Shown here: piece after piece, positions 27,662-36,772 of the stretch
How positions within the stretch are numbered: the stretch's first letter is position 1
How the letters are laid out: each line of letters begins with the position of its first letter
Assembly: GCA_024742875.1 (NCBI GenBank)
Contig: JANSXP010000056.1
Coordinates: 1-45,777, forward strand
Direction: 5' to 3'
Source: Planctomycetaceae bacterium
GTDB taxonomy: Bacteria; Planctomycetota; Planctomycetia; Planctomycetales; Planctomycetaceae
DNA length: 45,777 bases
Notes under the pieces: model-generated
The model's database searches: none
Told to the model about the DNA's origin: nothing
Seen by the model: the letters and a program-made list of their open reading frames with translations, nothing else
Program-made: the position numbers and the translations under genes

Positions 27662-28315
27662 CTAGGCATCCTGCTGAAAACGACGCCGGCGACAGATCAC
27701 GCCCCCGCCTGCGATTGCGACCAAAATCGCAGCGATTTGGCTCGGCTCCGGAACAGCCGCCACATTGCCACCGAACGCGACTTCGCCAAGACGCAATTGT
27801 CGCTGATCTGAAACATAACTGTCTATCCGAAGTCGGACAAACTGGGTTTCCGTCTGCGTCAAACTGTGGAACTGCACGAGACCGTCCCCGGACACTGATT
27901 GCGTGCCACTGCCGATCTGGGTCAGGGAGCTAAACGTTTCATCTGTGGCAGCGAAGACAACAAACTGTTCAAGGCGTGAACTACCATTGGCGTTCCAAAG
28001 CGCCAAACTGGTAATTTCGCGAACGGACTGCAGGTCAAAGTCGATCAGGCCGTTAACCGTCGCGTTGTTATTCACAAAGTAAGAATCAGAACTGCCGTTG
28101 CCGTGTTCAATCGCCATGGCTTCCGCAGTTGTCGTGACTCCGGAAACGTAGCTACCGGACAACCCACTTTGGTTAGTCATCGCAGCCTGATCATTGACAT
28201 CTCCTCCGACGGTGTCGCCAATAACACTGCCCGGAGCGAACAGGACGTCTGCAGCAGCACTGGAATCCAAAATGGCGATCGTGACTGTCGCGGAGATCAA
28301 AAGAAATTTCATCAT
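27662..28315 (-). CDS. PEP-CTERM sorted exported protein, discoidin-like domain
   Basis: 217 residues from the ATG at 28315 (a second ATG follows at once). Signal peptide KFLLISATVTIAILDSSAAA. The middle (about 25-180) resembles a galactose-binding/F5-8 type C domain: YFVNNNATVNGLIDFDLQSV, EITSLALWNANG, FVRLRIDSYV, GEVAFGGN. The C-terminus is a PEP-CTERM sorting signal: VPEPSQIAAILV, a hydrophobic helix, then RRRR. An exosortase elsewhere in the genome should cleave it and pass the protein to the envelope or matrix. The start is poorly supported by a ribosome site. Confidence 0.82.
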   Translation of the reverse strand: MMKFLLISATVTIAILDSSAAADVLFAPGSVIGDTVGGDVNDQAAMTNQSGLSGSYVSGVTTTAEAMAIEHGNGSSDSYFVNNNATVNGLIDFDLQSVREITSLALWNANGSSRLEQFVVFAATDETFSSLTQIGSGTQSVSGDGLVQFHSLTQTETQFVRLRIDSYVSDQRQLRLGEVAFGGNVAAVPEPSQIAAILVAIAGGGVICRRRRFQQDA

Positions 28316-28669
28316 AAGTTCCAGTCTGCCAAGAGGCAGAACGAGGCAAGACGAATGACTTGCCAAGAACAAGGGAGGAGGGGCAGCGTGGGGCAGGCGG
28401 CAGAAGAATAGGCACGTCCACCACCGAAAGATACGCACTATCCCGTAAAGACGCCCATTTCCCCGATCATTAACGCAAAACCTGCAATCCTACTTTTAGG
28501 GATAATACTAGGTCTCAAATGAGGGACTGAACTACCAGCGTCGACCAGCATCCCGACATGAACAAACGACCAGTCAAGAGTGCTGTGCCTCGCGTCACTC
28601 GCGTCCTACCTGCGTGTCTACCGGACTGAGGCACATCCGGTTGTGGTCAGCCTGCGCCGGGCAGTGACG
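28316..28669. other. 354-base intergenic region
   Basis: Between the M48 protease stop and the PEP-CTERM start, both minus strand. The part around 28480-28530 is AT-rich and may hold the promoter of the PEP-CTERM gene, but no -35/-10 pair with good spacing was found. No gene seen. Confidence 0.5.
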
Positions 28670-30994
28670 CTAGCTGCGGCGTTTTCGCCGTTGTTTTGTG
28701 GGCGCCTGATCAAGGTCGATGACATCCGCCGTGTCATTTTCCGGAGGCAACTCCAGTGGTTTCAGGCCGATCCGTTTCTCGATGGTTTCAGCGATCACAG
28801 CCAGCCGGGCAAACAACCGCATCTGCACGACCGCCAGTCGCTCAAAAGCAACGCGGCAGGCGACAATCATGCCCCCCAGGTCCCGTTCATCGGGCAGTTC
28901 GGGCATGGCGTATTCCTGGAGGCTCTTGTCTCCCTCGCCATGGTCGAACGGATACTCATGGCTGCCCATTTTCCAGTGCAGATCCTTCACACTCTGTTCC
29001 AGCGTGTGCAGCAGCGTCACCAGCGAGTCGAACACGTCATACGTCATTTCGCCGGGCAGATTGGCAAACATCACCACAATTCGGTGACACACCAAACGCA
29101 GGTTGCGAACCTCGCTCATCATATCCCGGGCCACAAACGTGTGCTCCACCAGCTCAGCCGCACGGTCTTTCAGTTCGTCGCCCTGCTCAAATTTGGCGGC
29201 CGCTTTGGGATTGGCCAGCAGCCGCATCGCGCTGGAAATGCGTTTGCCGGCCGCGTGTTCATATTCCAGCATCTCAATGGCCATCTCACTGACGGCGTCC
29301 TGCACGACCGAATTCAGCTTGCCAGCCGACATCTTCTGCTCGCGTTTGAGGACCAGCACGGGCGGCGATTCCACGCCGATCCCTTCCAGTGAGGCGGCGG
29401 CCGCCGTATCCATCAGCAGATTGTCGGCGGCCTCAAAGCGGGCCAGCATCCGCCGATATTTCCCGGCGGCCGCGATCATCTGTTCCCGCGCGGTCATCAA
29501 TTCCTCGACCGTTGCTTTGGCGCTGTCGCACGGTTCGGTCGCGTCATCAGCCAGCGGAATGGGATAAAACACGGGCATCCGGACCTGAAAATAGCGCCGC
29601 AGCGTTTCGTCGGCTTCCAGTTCGGCCTTTTTGCGTTCCATCAGGTCGTTGGCCGGATACAGAATCTCTTTACGAAATCGAGAGCCCAGACAATCTCGGT
29701 ACAGCCTCCGCGTCAGGCCCCGCGAGATACGCTGCACGTTGTCAAACAGCACGGCCGCCGATTCGGATCGCAGCGTCGCGGGCCCGGCAAACACTCCATC
29801 GCCTTTGAACTGGCCAACATTGGCAAAACGGTCCGTCTGACTGGGGTGCGTATCAAACCAGCTGGTTTGTTCTTTGCGATGATAATCATCAATGGCCCGC
29901 TTCAGTTTGGGCGGCATTTCGTCCACACTCATCGCCACCAGGCGGGGGAAGTCGTTGGCCAGACGGCCTTCCGTATAGAACTCGTTGATGTCGTCAAAGG
30001 CGATTTTCTCGGCCACGCTCAGCGCCACAATGCGGCGGTGCGTGGTGCGAAACGTCTTTGCTCCCACAAGTGCCGCTTCCACACGATCTGCGTCAAATTC
30101 CATTTCCCGAATCAGCAGGCAACTGATCACATTGGACAGCTGCCACGGCACCCACAACACGCATCGGGCCGAATACACGATGATCAGAAACAGCACCTTC
30201 AGCAGCCAGAACAGCACTCCCGGGCGATCCAGATAACGCTCGAACCAGTCGTGCGTCGCATCACGCGATGCCAGTGCGCGCAGAAACCAGATGTTGACTG
30301 CCCGAATGACAAAGCTGACCCGCATCCCGGAACGCTGTGCAAAATGCCCCAGTTCATGGGCCAGCACGCCTGACAACTGATCCAGATTCAGGCCATAGAT
30401 CAGCGGGATTCCAATGGTCAGGGTCACCCGACTGGAGAACGGGTTGTTGTGCGACAGGCCGGCCGTTGCGTTGACTTCGTTGTTGATGTTGATTTGTGCG
30501 GGCACCGGCGCGCCGACCTGCTCACACAGCGTCTTGACGTATTCAAACAGAACCCCCTGCTCCTGGGGATCGAGCGTCGCCGGACGCGCGGCGCTTCCCC
30601 CACCGACAAAAAACGGCTTGAACAAAAAGAAGAGCAGAAACGGACCGGTGATCGCCGGCACCAGATAGCACAGGCATTCCACCACTCCTTCGTTAATCAG
30701 CCACGCGTGCACGAAGTAGTGTCGTGCCAGCCAGATGGCGGCGGCAACCGCTGTCACCAGATAGCCCACCGGAAGCAGCACCATCGCAAAGGCCACCGCC
30801 ACCAGCGCCAATCGGTAGCCAGTCGACGTTTCGATTTTTGGCAGTGGCTGATCGACACACGCCAGCAGTTCTTCCCGGTGGCGGTAGCAGAACGCTTTTC
30901 TGCTGACTTTCGGCCTGCCACTGCGCAACGTTTTTTTGCGACGCGGCCCGGGAGTCGAGGCGCCGGCCGGACGCGAGTTGCGGTGCTGATTCAT
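28670..30994 (-). CDS. M48 family integral-membrane metalloprotease
   Basis: 774 residues. Zinc motif HELGH at 213-217 (His213, Glu214, His217) with the third ligand probably Glu299 in REMEFDADR; both are typical for M48 (HtpX/Ste24-like) peptidases. Hydrophobic segments lie at about 61-90, 100-128 and 262-285, so the active site faces the membrane or cytosol. The C-terminal 400 residues form a helical, charged extension with no family I can name, much longer than HtpX. The N-terminus is Arg/Lys-rich. Its ATG overlaps the TGA of the upstream zinc-ribbon protein (ATGA, 30991-30994), so the two are translationally coupled. Confidence 0.9.
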   Translation of the reverse strand: MNQHRNSRPAGASTPGPRRKKTLRSGRPKVSRKAFCYRHREELLACVDQPLPKIETSTGYRLALVAVAFAMVLLPVGYLVTAVAAAIWLARHYFVHAWLINEGVVECLCYLVPAITGPFLLFFLFKPFFVGGGSAARPATLDPQEQGVLFEYVKTLCEQVGAPVPAQININNEVNATAGLSHNNPFSSRVTLTIGIPLIYGLNLDQLSGVLAHELGHFAQRSGMRVSFVIRAVNIWFLRALASRDATHDWFERYLDRPGVLFWLLKVLFLIIVYSARCVLWVPWQLSNVISCLLIREMEFDADRVEAALVGAKTFRTTHRRIVALSVAEKIAFDDINEFYTEGRLANDFPRLVAMSVDEMPPKLKRAIDDYHRKEQTSWFDTHPSQTDRFANVGQFKGDGVFAGPATLRSESAAVLFDNVQRISRGLTRRLYRDCLGSRFRKEILYPANDLMERKKAELEADETLRRYFQVRMPVFYPIPLADDATEPCDSAKATVEELMTAREQMIAAAGKYRRMLARFEAADNLLMDTAAAASLEGIGVESPPVLVLKREQKMSAGKLNSVVQDAVSEMAIEMLEYEHAAGKRISSAMRLLANPKAAAKFEQGDELKDRAAELVEHTFVARDMMSEVRNLRLVCHRIVVMFANLPGEMTYDVFDSLVTLLHTLEQSVKDLHWKMGSHEYPFDHGEGDKSLQEYAMPELPDERDLGGMIVACRVAFERLAVVQMRLFARLAVIAETIEKRIGLKPLELPPENDTADVIDLDQAPTKQRRKRRS

Positions 30995-32460
30995 GGTGTT
31001 CGCGGCTCCTGCCGGAGATTTGCACCAGCCGCTGCCGCGCTGTCCAAAGTCAGCGTCTCAAAGCGATCTTCGGACGTCTCTACGATCAGACCGTTGTTTG
31101 CTGAAAAGGCGAGGCTGCCAGCAACTGCCGCCAGCCGCCACTGCTGCAGCAACTGATCCGTCTCCAGCGAATACAGCAGAACGTCCTGCCGGGAACCGGC
31201 GACTGCCAGCAGCCGCTGATCGTCGGAAATCGCCACCGCGACAATTTTCATCCCGGGAATCTGCCAGTGTTTTTGCTTTTCCAGTCCCAGCCGTCCGCGA
31301 ATTTCCACAAGGTCTTCGCCGCCGATGGCAATCATCCCCCAGGAAGTCGCCAGCGAATAAACGGGCGTGGAAAATCGAATCCCCCGAGCCTCGCGACCGG
31401 GCACGCCATCCAGCAGCAATACGGAGCCATCCGCCCGTCCAATCAGTGGCGCGCCGGCCGCCGTGCAGACAATGCGTTCCCGCCGAGGGAACTGCACCTG
31501 CTGCGGAACCTGCTCGGGGTCACTGTGCACCAACACCTGTCCGCGGAAAGACACCGACAGCACGTCCGCCGACCGATACCAGACACCCATGACGGCCGAA
31601 TCGTGCTGGCCCGTAACGGATGTGCGACGACCGCGATCCCACTGATAAACGCGACCGTCCGCAGTGCCAGCCAAAGTGGTGCAGCGAAACTTGCCAGGGG
31701 CCACCCGTGCGTCTTCGATCGACCGATGCGCGAAGGCCGACAGGGTCAGATCCGTCGCGTCAACAATCGTTTGACGGCTCGCCTGGGGGAACCGGGTGAG
31801 TGTAATTTTGTGTGAGGTCGCCTGCAGCCCAGCCACACGTCCACCGACCATCACGAACTGTGCTGGCAGATCGCCTTCGCCAAACAGCATCGCACGCAAA
31901 ACGGCCGGATTGGTACGCTTCGGCGCACCGGGAGGCAACGTGTCCAGCCAGCGGATGCTCACATCGACCGCCCCCTGCCGCTGTTGCTCCTGCAGCTTTT
32001 GAGACGCCGCATCGGTCGGGGTGTCGCCGAGAACCGACGCCATGGTCGGTGGCATCGCTGGTATCGAGGAAGGATCACTTTGGGTCGGCCGCGGCCGCTC
32101 ATCGGGCTGCGACTGCGGTGGTCCTGATCGGACGGGTGTCTGGCCGAAACCAGCAGTTGGGAAGCCTCGACCCTCGGGAGCCGGGACAGATGCCTCGGCC
32201 AGCTCTGCTTCGCGAGCGACGCGCCGTCCGTGGAGCACGGTGGCTTTGAGGCCCGTGGCGAAAATGCCGATCAGTACGAGCAGTGGCACAACAGTGAAGA
32301 CCACCTGCGCGACATCACTCGACTGTTGCCCGTCTGATTCTTCGCTGGGCGGGGCGGCCACGTCAAAAGGCGTGCGACAGATGGCACAGCGCATCGCGGC
32401 ACCCAACTGCAGTCTTCTTCCCGAATACGCCTGCTGACACACAGGACAGACCGTTTTCAT
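30991..32460 (-). CDS. Zinc-ribbon, single-TM protein with propeller-like C-terminus
   Basis: 489 residues. A four-Cys zinc ribbon opens the protein (Cys5, Cys8, Cys25, Cys28; CPVCQQAY and CAICRTPF). A transmembrane helix follows at about 50-73 (VVFTVVPLLVLIGIFATGL). Residues 85-150 are Pro/Ser-rich. The C-terminal 320 residues show repeated beta strands with WD40-like phrases (LAGTADGRVYQWDRGRR, AVAISDDQRLLAVAGSRQD, SLAFSANNGLIVE), consistent with a beta-propeller. The cytosolic ribbon and external propeller suggest an adaptor, perhaps for the M48 protease whose start codon overlaps this stop. The function is inferred from the coupling only. Confidence 0.75.
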   Translation of the reverse strand: MKTVCPVCQQAYSGRRLQLGAAMRCAICRTPFDVAAPPSEESDGQQSSDVAQVVFTVVPLLVLIGIFATGLKATVLHGRRVAREAELAEASVPAPEGRGFPTAGFGQTPVRSGPPQSQPDERPRPTQSDPSSIPAMPPTMASVLGDTPTDAASQKLQEQQRQGAVDVSIRWLDTLPPGAPKRTNPAVLRAMLFGEGDLPAQFVMVGGRVAGLQATSHKITLTRFPQASRQTIVDATDLTLSAFAHRSIEDARVAPGKFRCTTLAGTADGRVYQWDRGRRTSVTGQHDSAVMGVWYRSADVLSVSFRGQVLVHSDPEQVPQQVQFPRRERIVCTAAGAPLIGRADGSVLLLDGVPGREARGIRFSTPVYSLATSWGMIAIGGEDLVEIRGRLGLEKQKHWQIPGMKIVAVAISDDQRLLAVAGSRQDVLLYSLETDQLLQQWRLAAVAGSLAFSANNGLIVETSEDRFETLTLDSAAAAGANLRQEPRTP

Positions 32461-32574
32461 GCGTCCTCAGCCACCTGGCACAAGAAGCTCGACTACCCTG
32501 GGGCAACCGTACCAGACACCGAACACGTGTCAATCAAGGGGCCGTTCGGTGACGCAGGCCTGAGGACGCGTCGC

Positions 32575-33516
32575 CTAAGCAGCAGTGTTTCGATCTGTGG
32601 GCACGGTCTGCTTAGACCGGCGATCATGTCGTCGACGCAGTCGCACAACTCCCAGCCCCAACGCTCCCAGCCCCATCAGGGCCACGGCCGAAGGTTCCGG
32701 CACCGACGTAGACGAAAACTGCACGCCACTGTCAAAAAAGATGTCGTTGTAGCTTTCGGAACCGTCGCCGCTGGACACGTCCACCAGAGAAATCGTGTTC
32801 CCAAAATCCGACGAAGCTTTTCCATCGTTGCCCAGCCCGGCAACGGAGCGAAAGCGAATCGTAAACAGCTCGTCACGTCGCACTCTCACGCTTGCTGTGG
32901 TTTTGAATTGTCCGGTCGTGGCATCAAACATCGTCGTCCCCGTCCAGTTTGTAGCGTCAAGCTCCAGATTGCCGCCATCCGCATTGGTGACCTGCACGAA
33001 GCTGTTTTCCACCAGCCCGGGGATGCTCTCACTCTGCAACTCAAACGCGGAGAACACGGTGGGCGCCGGTGTCAGCACACTCTGAGTGGCCGTCAGGATT
33101 CCCGTGATGTCAAACTTCAGCAGCAACTCCTGCTGCAGCAGCGCTCCGCTGTTGGCTCCGGCAGAGATCGTGTCTCGCCAGAGCAAATCGGCATATCCTT
33201 CAAACGCTTCCGGTTCACCGTTCATGCCCGGGGGATTTTCAACGCCTACGCCCGTCTTGAACTGCAGCGAACTGAACTCACGGTTGTTGGCAAAAAACGT
33301 CGTGACCTCGCCGCTGGACAGGGCATCAAAACGCGAACCGCCGTAATTGCGAATGACGTTCACAGAAGCAAACGTGGCCCCTGTGTTAGAAAATTCGCTG
33401 CCCGGCAAAGGCAGCCCGGTGGTGCCATCAAGCGTTGTCACAGACGCCATAATGTCAGCCCTGGCGGCAGAGCAAAACAACAGCAGCACAGCTGGCACGC
33501 ACACAAGTCGTCGCAT
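32575..33516 (-). CDS. PEP-CTERM sorted exported protein
   Basis: 313 residues. Signal peptide RRLVCVPAVLLLFCSAARA; C-terminal sorting signal VPEPSAVALMGLGALGLGVV followed by RLRRRHDRR. The mature part (about 21-285) is beta-rich with many Ser, Thr, Asn and Gly (EVTTFFANNREFSSLQFKTG, LLLKFDITGILTAT, SYNDIFFDSGVQFSSTS) and has no domain I recognise. It should be processed by an exosortase like the protein at 27662-28315. The two PEP-CTERM genes flank the M48/zinc-ribbon pair, all on the minus strand. Confidence 0.88.
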   Translation of the reverse strand: MRRLVCVPAVLLLFCSAARADIMASVTTLDGTTGLPLPGSEFSNTGATFASVNVIRNYGGSRFDALSSGEVTTFFANNREFSSLQFKTGVGVENPPGMNGEPEAFEGYADLLWRDTISAGANSGALLQQELLLKFDITGILTATQSVLTPAPTVFSAFELQSESIPGLVENSFVQVTNADGGNLELDATNWTGTTMFDATTGQFKTTASVRVRRDELFTIRFRSVAGLGNDGKASSDFGNTISLVDVSSGDGSESYNDIFFDSGVQFSSTSVPEPSAVALMGLGALGLGVVRLRRRHDRRSKQTVPTDRNTAA

Positions 33517-33788
33517 TCGATCATCTCACAGCAAAGTTCCGGTTGGTTTCTCTGGAACATGTACTGCGGGCAATTTCTCAGGCAGACAGCCGATTCTGAA
33601 AATTCTGCCGCAATTTGCAAGAACGCTGCATTCGCCTGCTGCTCGCGTGAGTGAAGGCAGAACAGGCAGTCCAACAGCCACGACTCACCAGGACGACGAT
33701 CGTCGCCGATCCAGGACGGATTTTCCCCCTGCCACCCCGCGGGCAGGTAACACGGCTCACGCGTTTTGCTCGCAATACGGACTTCCGC

Positions 33789-35078
33789 TCAACCGGGGCC
33801 TGGACGATTGGACTCGTGAAATCGCTGACAGTATTCCCGAGCCGAGGCGGAATCTGTGACCAGATGAGTGACAGGCGGAGCCGATTGCGCGTGGAGGATC
33901 GACTCCAGAACTTCGCCCTTGGTTGTCTTTTTGCATTCTGAGCCATAGCACGGAGCAACGAGCAGTAACAACTTCCCCGGCGCGTGCTCACTCCGTTTTA
34001 CAGGATGGACAAACGCTGCGATCTGCTCGAAGTCCAGCGCCGTGAACATACGCAGCGGCAGTGACTCCCGGGGAATCGGGCCATCCGCGTTGACAGGCGC
34101 CCAGCAGAAGTCGCCAATAATCTTCTGCTCCTGCAACTGCTCTACCGTTTCCTCCCACAACGTCTCCAGTCGCTGGCCGCACGCACTTTGCACATAATCA
34201 TACGTGGAGTGGTGACCTGGTCCCCAATGGCCGCAAGAGCCCACGATCACGTCCAGTTCACGTCGTTGCTCCATCGCTTCGCTTACAACGTGGAATTCCG
34301 AGATGGCCTGGTACTCCGCCGGCGTGAGCAGCCCAGTCGCGGGAAGAGAAACAAATCGGAATTCGAAGTAACCGTGTTCTTCCGGCAGGCATTTCAAAAA
34401 CAACGTGAAATAAGCGTTCGGATCGACGTCAATCCTTGACGTCGGAAAGCTGCCGACCAGCGACACAAACGTGATGTGCCGGGGATAGCACTTCATCTCT
34501 CTGGAGCTTCGCAGACTCGCGAATTCCTCTGCCAGAAACTGCATCATGTCGGATGGCGTGCGGCCACCGAAAAATCCCACGCGAATCCGATCGGCCTGTT
34601 CGCCCGACCGCCCTTTGTGCTGCCGCATGATGCGCAGTAACTCGATGGCCCCTTTACGCGCGATGGACTTCCCCAAAGCCGTTTGCACAACGTGAACGTT
34701 CTCCAGTCGAATCGAGGGGTTGAAGCTGGAGATTCTACGTTCCAGTTCTTCTTCCTCCGCTGGAAAGTACCGCAGCCGACCTGACCTGAGCGCTTGATTC
34801 GTGATACTCGAGACGGTCCGGGCTTCGATGGGCGTCTGGTTGCCGCTGCTGTTTTCGTATTCGCAGATTCCCCGTTGACGCAGGTACTCCACGATGGCAT
34901 CAGGCGTGTGTTTGTCAGCGCGCAACTGAAGAATCAGATCTTCGATCTCGCGCAGGTGCCAGACACGCTGCAAATTCTCGCCCGAGGACGGTGATGTCGC
35001 CGCATTTTCTGCCGTCTGTTCGCGTTTGCGCGTGGATGCTGCGGCCCGGGTTTTGGCTCCCGCCTTCTTTTTGCCCAT
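33789..35078 (-). CDS. SorC-like sugar-binding-domain regulator
   Basis: 429 residues. A basic N-terminus (1-30) precedes a helix-turn-helix-like region (about 42-105: IEDLILQLRADKHTPDAIVE, then RTVSSITNQALRSGRLRY). The rest follows the SorC sugar-binding domain: IRVGFFGGRTPSDMMQFLAE (about 163-182), LVGSF, QKIIGDFCWAPVNADGPIP (about 317-335) and HLVTDSASAREYCQRF near the end, equivalent to the ITDExxAxxLL motif. SorC proteins are effector-responsive transcription regulators of sugar operons. It diverges from the helical protein gene at 35397, with a palindrome between them, which fits a local regulator. The 272 bases downstream hold no gene. Ligand unknown. Confidence 0.7.
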   Translation of the reverse strand: MGKKKAGAKTRAAASTRKREQTAENAATSPSSGENLQRVWHLREIEDLILQLRADKHTPDAIVEYLRQRGICEYENSSGNQTPIEARTVSSITNQALRSGRLRYFPAEEEELERRISSFNPSIRLENVHVVQTALGKSIARKGAIELLRIMRQHKGRSGEQADRIRVGFFGGRTPSDMMQFLAEEFASLRSSREMKCYPRHITFVSLVGSFPTSRIDVDPNAYFTLFLKCLPEEHGYFEFRFVSLPATGLLTPAEYQAISEFHVVSEAMEQRRELDVIVGSCGHWGPGHHSTYDYVQSACGQRLETLWEETVEQLQEQKIIGDFCWAPVNADGPIPRESLPLRMFTALDFEQIAAFVHPVKRSEHAPGKLLLLVAPCYGSECKKTTKGEVLESILHAQSAPPVTHLVTDSASAREYCQRFHESNRPGPG

Positions 35079-35225
35079 GTGTGGTGTGACCTGAAATCGA
35101 AAGAAACCCGGAATTCCCCCAGTACTTTTCCGGGGAGTTCTCCATCCAGAATAGCAATGTGGTGGCCAGTTTCACCTTCACCCCAGGATTACCTGCCGAT
35201 CGACTCCCAGGCCCGGTGGGCATTC

Positions 35226-35243
35226 CCAGGCACATCTGCCTGG
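35226..35243. promoter_or_regulatory. Inverted repeat in divergent region
   Basis: CCAGGCA (35226-35232) and TGCCTGG (35237-35243) with a four-base centre. It lies in the divergent gap between the SorC-like gene and the helical protein gene, and could be an operator or a small hairpin. Confidence 0.4.
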
Positions 35244-35345
35244 CAGATGACAAAAACCGCAGTTCCACTCGATATCCGTGGGGGCCACCGCTGCGGAAGA
35301 ACGTCGACGGTAAGAATGTCTCTGCGAACAATTCTGCCACCTCAA

Positions 35346-35362
35346 TCGACACTGAGTGTCGA
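35346..35362. promoter_or_regulatory. Operator-like palindrome TCGACAC-TGA-GTGTCGA
   Basis: Perfect seven-base arms around a three-base centre, 35 bases upstream of the ATG at 35397. Its position before one gene and beside a divergent helix-turn-helix gene makes it a candidate operator for the SorC-like regulator; no binding evidence exists. The rest of the 318-base gap holds no gene. Confidence 0.45.
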
Positions 35363-35396
35363 CTCCCTCCCCACCCACCTTCCGGAATGCGCAGCT

Positions 35397-36371
35397 ATGA
35401 ATTTTTCAGACCTTCCGCTCCCCGATCCTGGTGACTTTGAATTCGTGATTGATAAGCTCATCGCGAAGGTTGTCGACCTGAAAGTCTGGGATGACGTCCG
35501 GGATCGACATGCCCAGACGCGATACGCTTTTCACTTTATCGCCACCGCGTCGAAAGACTTTGGCGACATTTTCTCCGACGAACAGGCCAACCTCTGCCTG
35601 GCATTCGCATATCGACACTATGTGGAACGCGCCAAACAGGGGGTTGCCGATATTAAGATCATGCGATCCAGAAAGCCGTCGCGTTTTCAGCAACTGGGCG
35701 CCATGATGCGACGATTCCGAGAAAGCCAGCGAACAAGGGTCGTTCAGCAGTTGTTTGCAATCGGCGATGAGGTGCTGTTCGGATCCCGAACGAACGCCTG
35801 CCTCATCGTGCAGAATCATCTGTTTGACTTCGCCTCGATGCTGCGATCGTCCCAGAGCCAGCCACAGATGCGAAAGAATCCCACCCACGAGTTGTGGAGT
35901 CCGGGCCGATTGGATGCCGCGATTGAGCAGCGACTTCAGGATGTGGAGAAGAACTCCATCCAGTTAATCGCAGGCCTGGAAAAGTCACCGCTGGCACGGC
36001 TCAAACTGCTGCGACAACTGACGTCACGTCTGTGGGTTCTGCGAAATACCTATCTCTGGCTGATGAGCGTCGGCGACGAAGCTCCGGAATTTACCGCGGC
36101 CCTGAAGAATCTGTGGTTGACGGCGGACATTGCCTTTCATGAGTGCATGTACCGAATGCACGCTTCACTGCTGCGGATTCCGTATACCCGTTCACAGTTC
36201 AACCCCGGCTCGATCTGGTATTTGGGACACAACGCAACGCTGGCCCAGATTATGGACTCCATCAACGAACTGGAGTCGGTGATCTCAGCGATCCACGAAG
36301 GCAGCGCCATTGGGCTGGTTGAATATTCCACGCGTCACATTGTCAACAGCCTGGAACGACATTACCGCTGA
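35397..36371 (+). CDS. Helical protein of unknown function, divergent from SorC-like gene
   Basis: 324 residues from the ATG at 35397; the frame is open upstream across the whole divergent gap but that part is not coding-like. The protein is predicted by eye to be almost all helix, rich in Phe, Leu, Arg and Gln (FEFVIDKLIAKVVDLKVW, RYAFHFIATASKDFGDIF, RMHASLLRIPYTRSQFNPGS, LAQIMDSINELESVISAIHE). No signal peptide or long membrane segment. I do not recognise the family. It shares a divergent region and a palindrome with the SorC-like gene and ends at a strong hairpin terminator. Confidence 0.75.
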   Translation: MNFSDLPLPDPGDFEFVIDKLIAKVVDLKVWDDVRDRHAQTRYAFHFIATASKDFGDIFSDEQANLCLAFAYRHYVERAKQGVADIKIMRSRKPSRFQQLGAMMRRFRESQRTRVVQQLFAIGDEVLFGSRTNACLIVQNHLFDFASMLRSSQSQPQMRKNPTHELWSPGRLDAAIEQRLQDVEKNSIQLIAGLEKSPLARLKLLRQLTSRLWVLRNTYLWLMSVGDEAPEFTAALKNLWLTADIAFHECMYRMHASLLRIPYTRSQFNPGSIWYLGHNATLAQIMDSINELESVISAIHEGSAIGLVEYSTRHIVNSLERHYR

Positions 36372-36423
36372 GCCTGGATCGCCGTCGGGCTGGGCAAATG
36401 ATGGACAACAGTCGGCCTATGCA

Positions 36424-36457
36424 AAAACCCCGAGAAACGGATGCTTCTCGGGGTTTT
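36424..36457. terminator. Bidirectional hairpin terminator
   Basis: Perfect 13-base stem: AAAACCCCGAGAA (36424-36436) pairs with TTCTCGGGGTTTT (36445-36457) around an eight-base loop. T runs follow the GC core on both strands, so it can end the helical-protein transcript (plus) and the tRNA-Val transcript (minus). Confidence 0.92.
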
Positions 36458-36463
36458 GGGTTT

Positions 36464-36540
<77 letters not shown>

Positions 36541-36772
36541 GGCTCTTGCGAGACGCGAAGTATGCCAATCTGGTTCGGCGGTTTCAAGACAACTGCTGCA
36601 GGTTCAGCAACAATATTTGGCCCATGACCGGTTTTGGCGGCCACATGGTCCGATTGTCCGACCTCATGGTCCTCGGTTCTGAACGCCGCCGCCGACATTC
36701 CGATGCGTGCGGCTCGGCCCACCCGGACAGAGTCCCTCCCCTGCTGCGGATGTATCAACGCTCCTGCAGCGT

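Noticed and set aside
33578..33991. 137-codon minus-strand frame
   Set aside because: Overlaps the 3' end of the SorC-like gene in another frame; no coding character.
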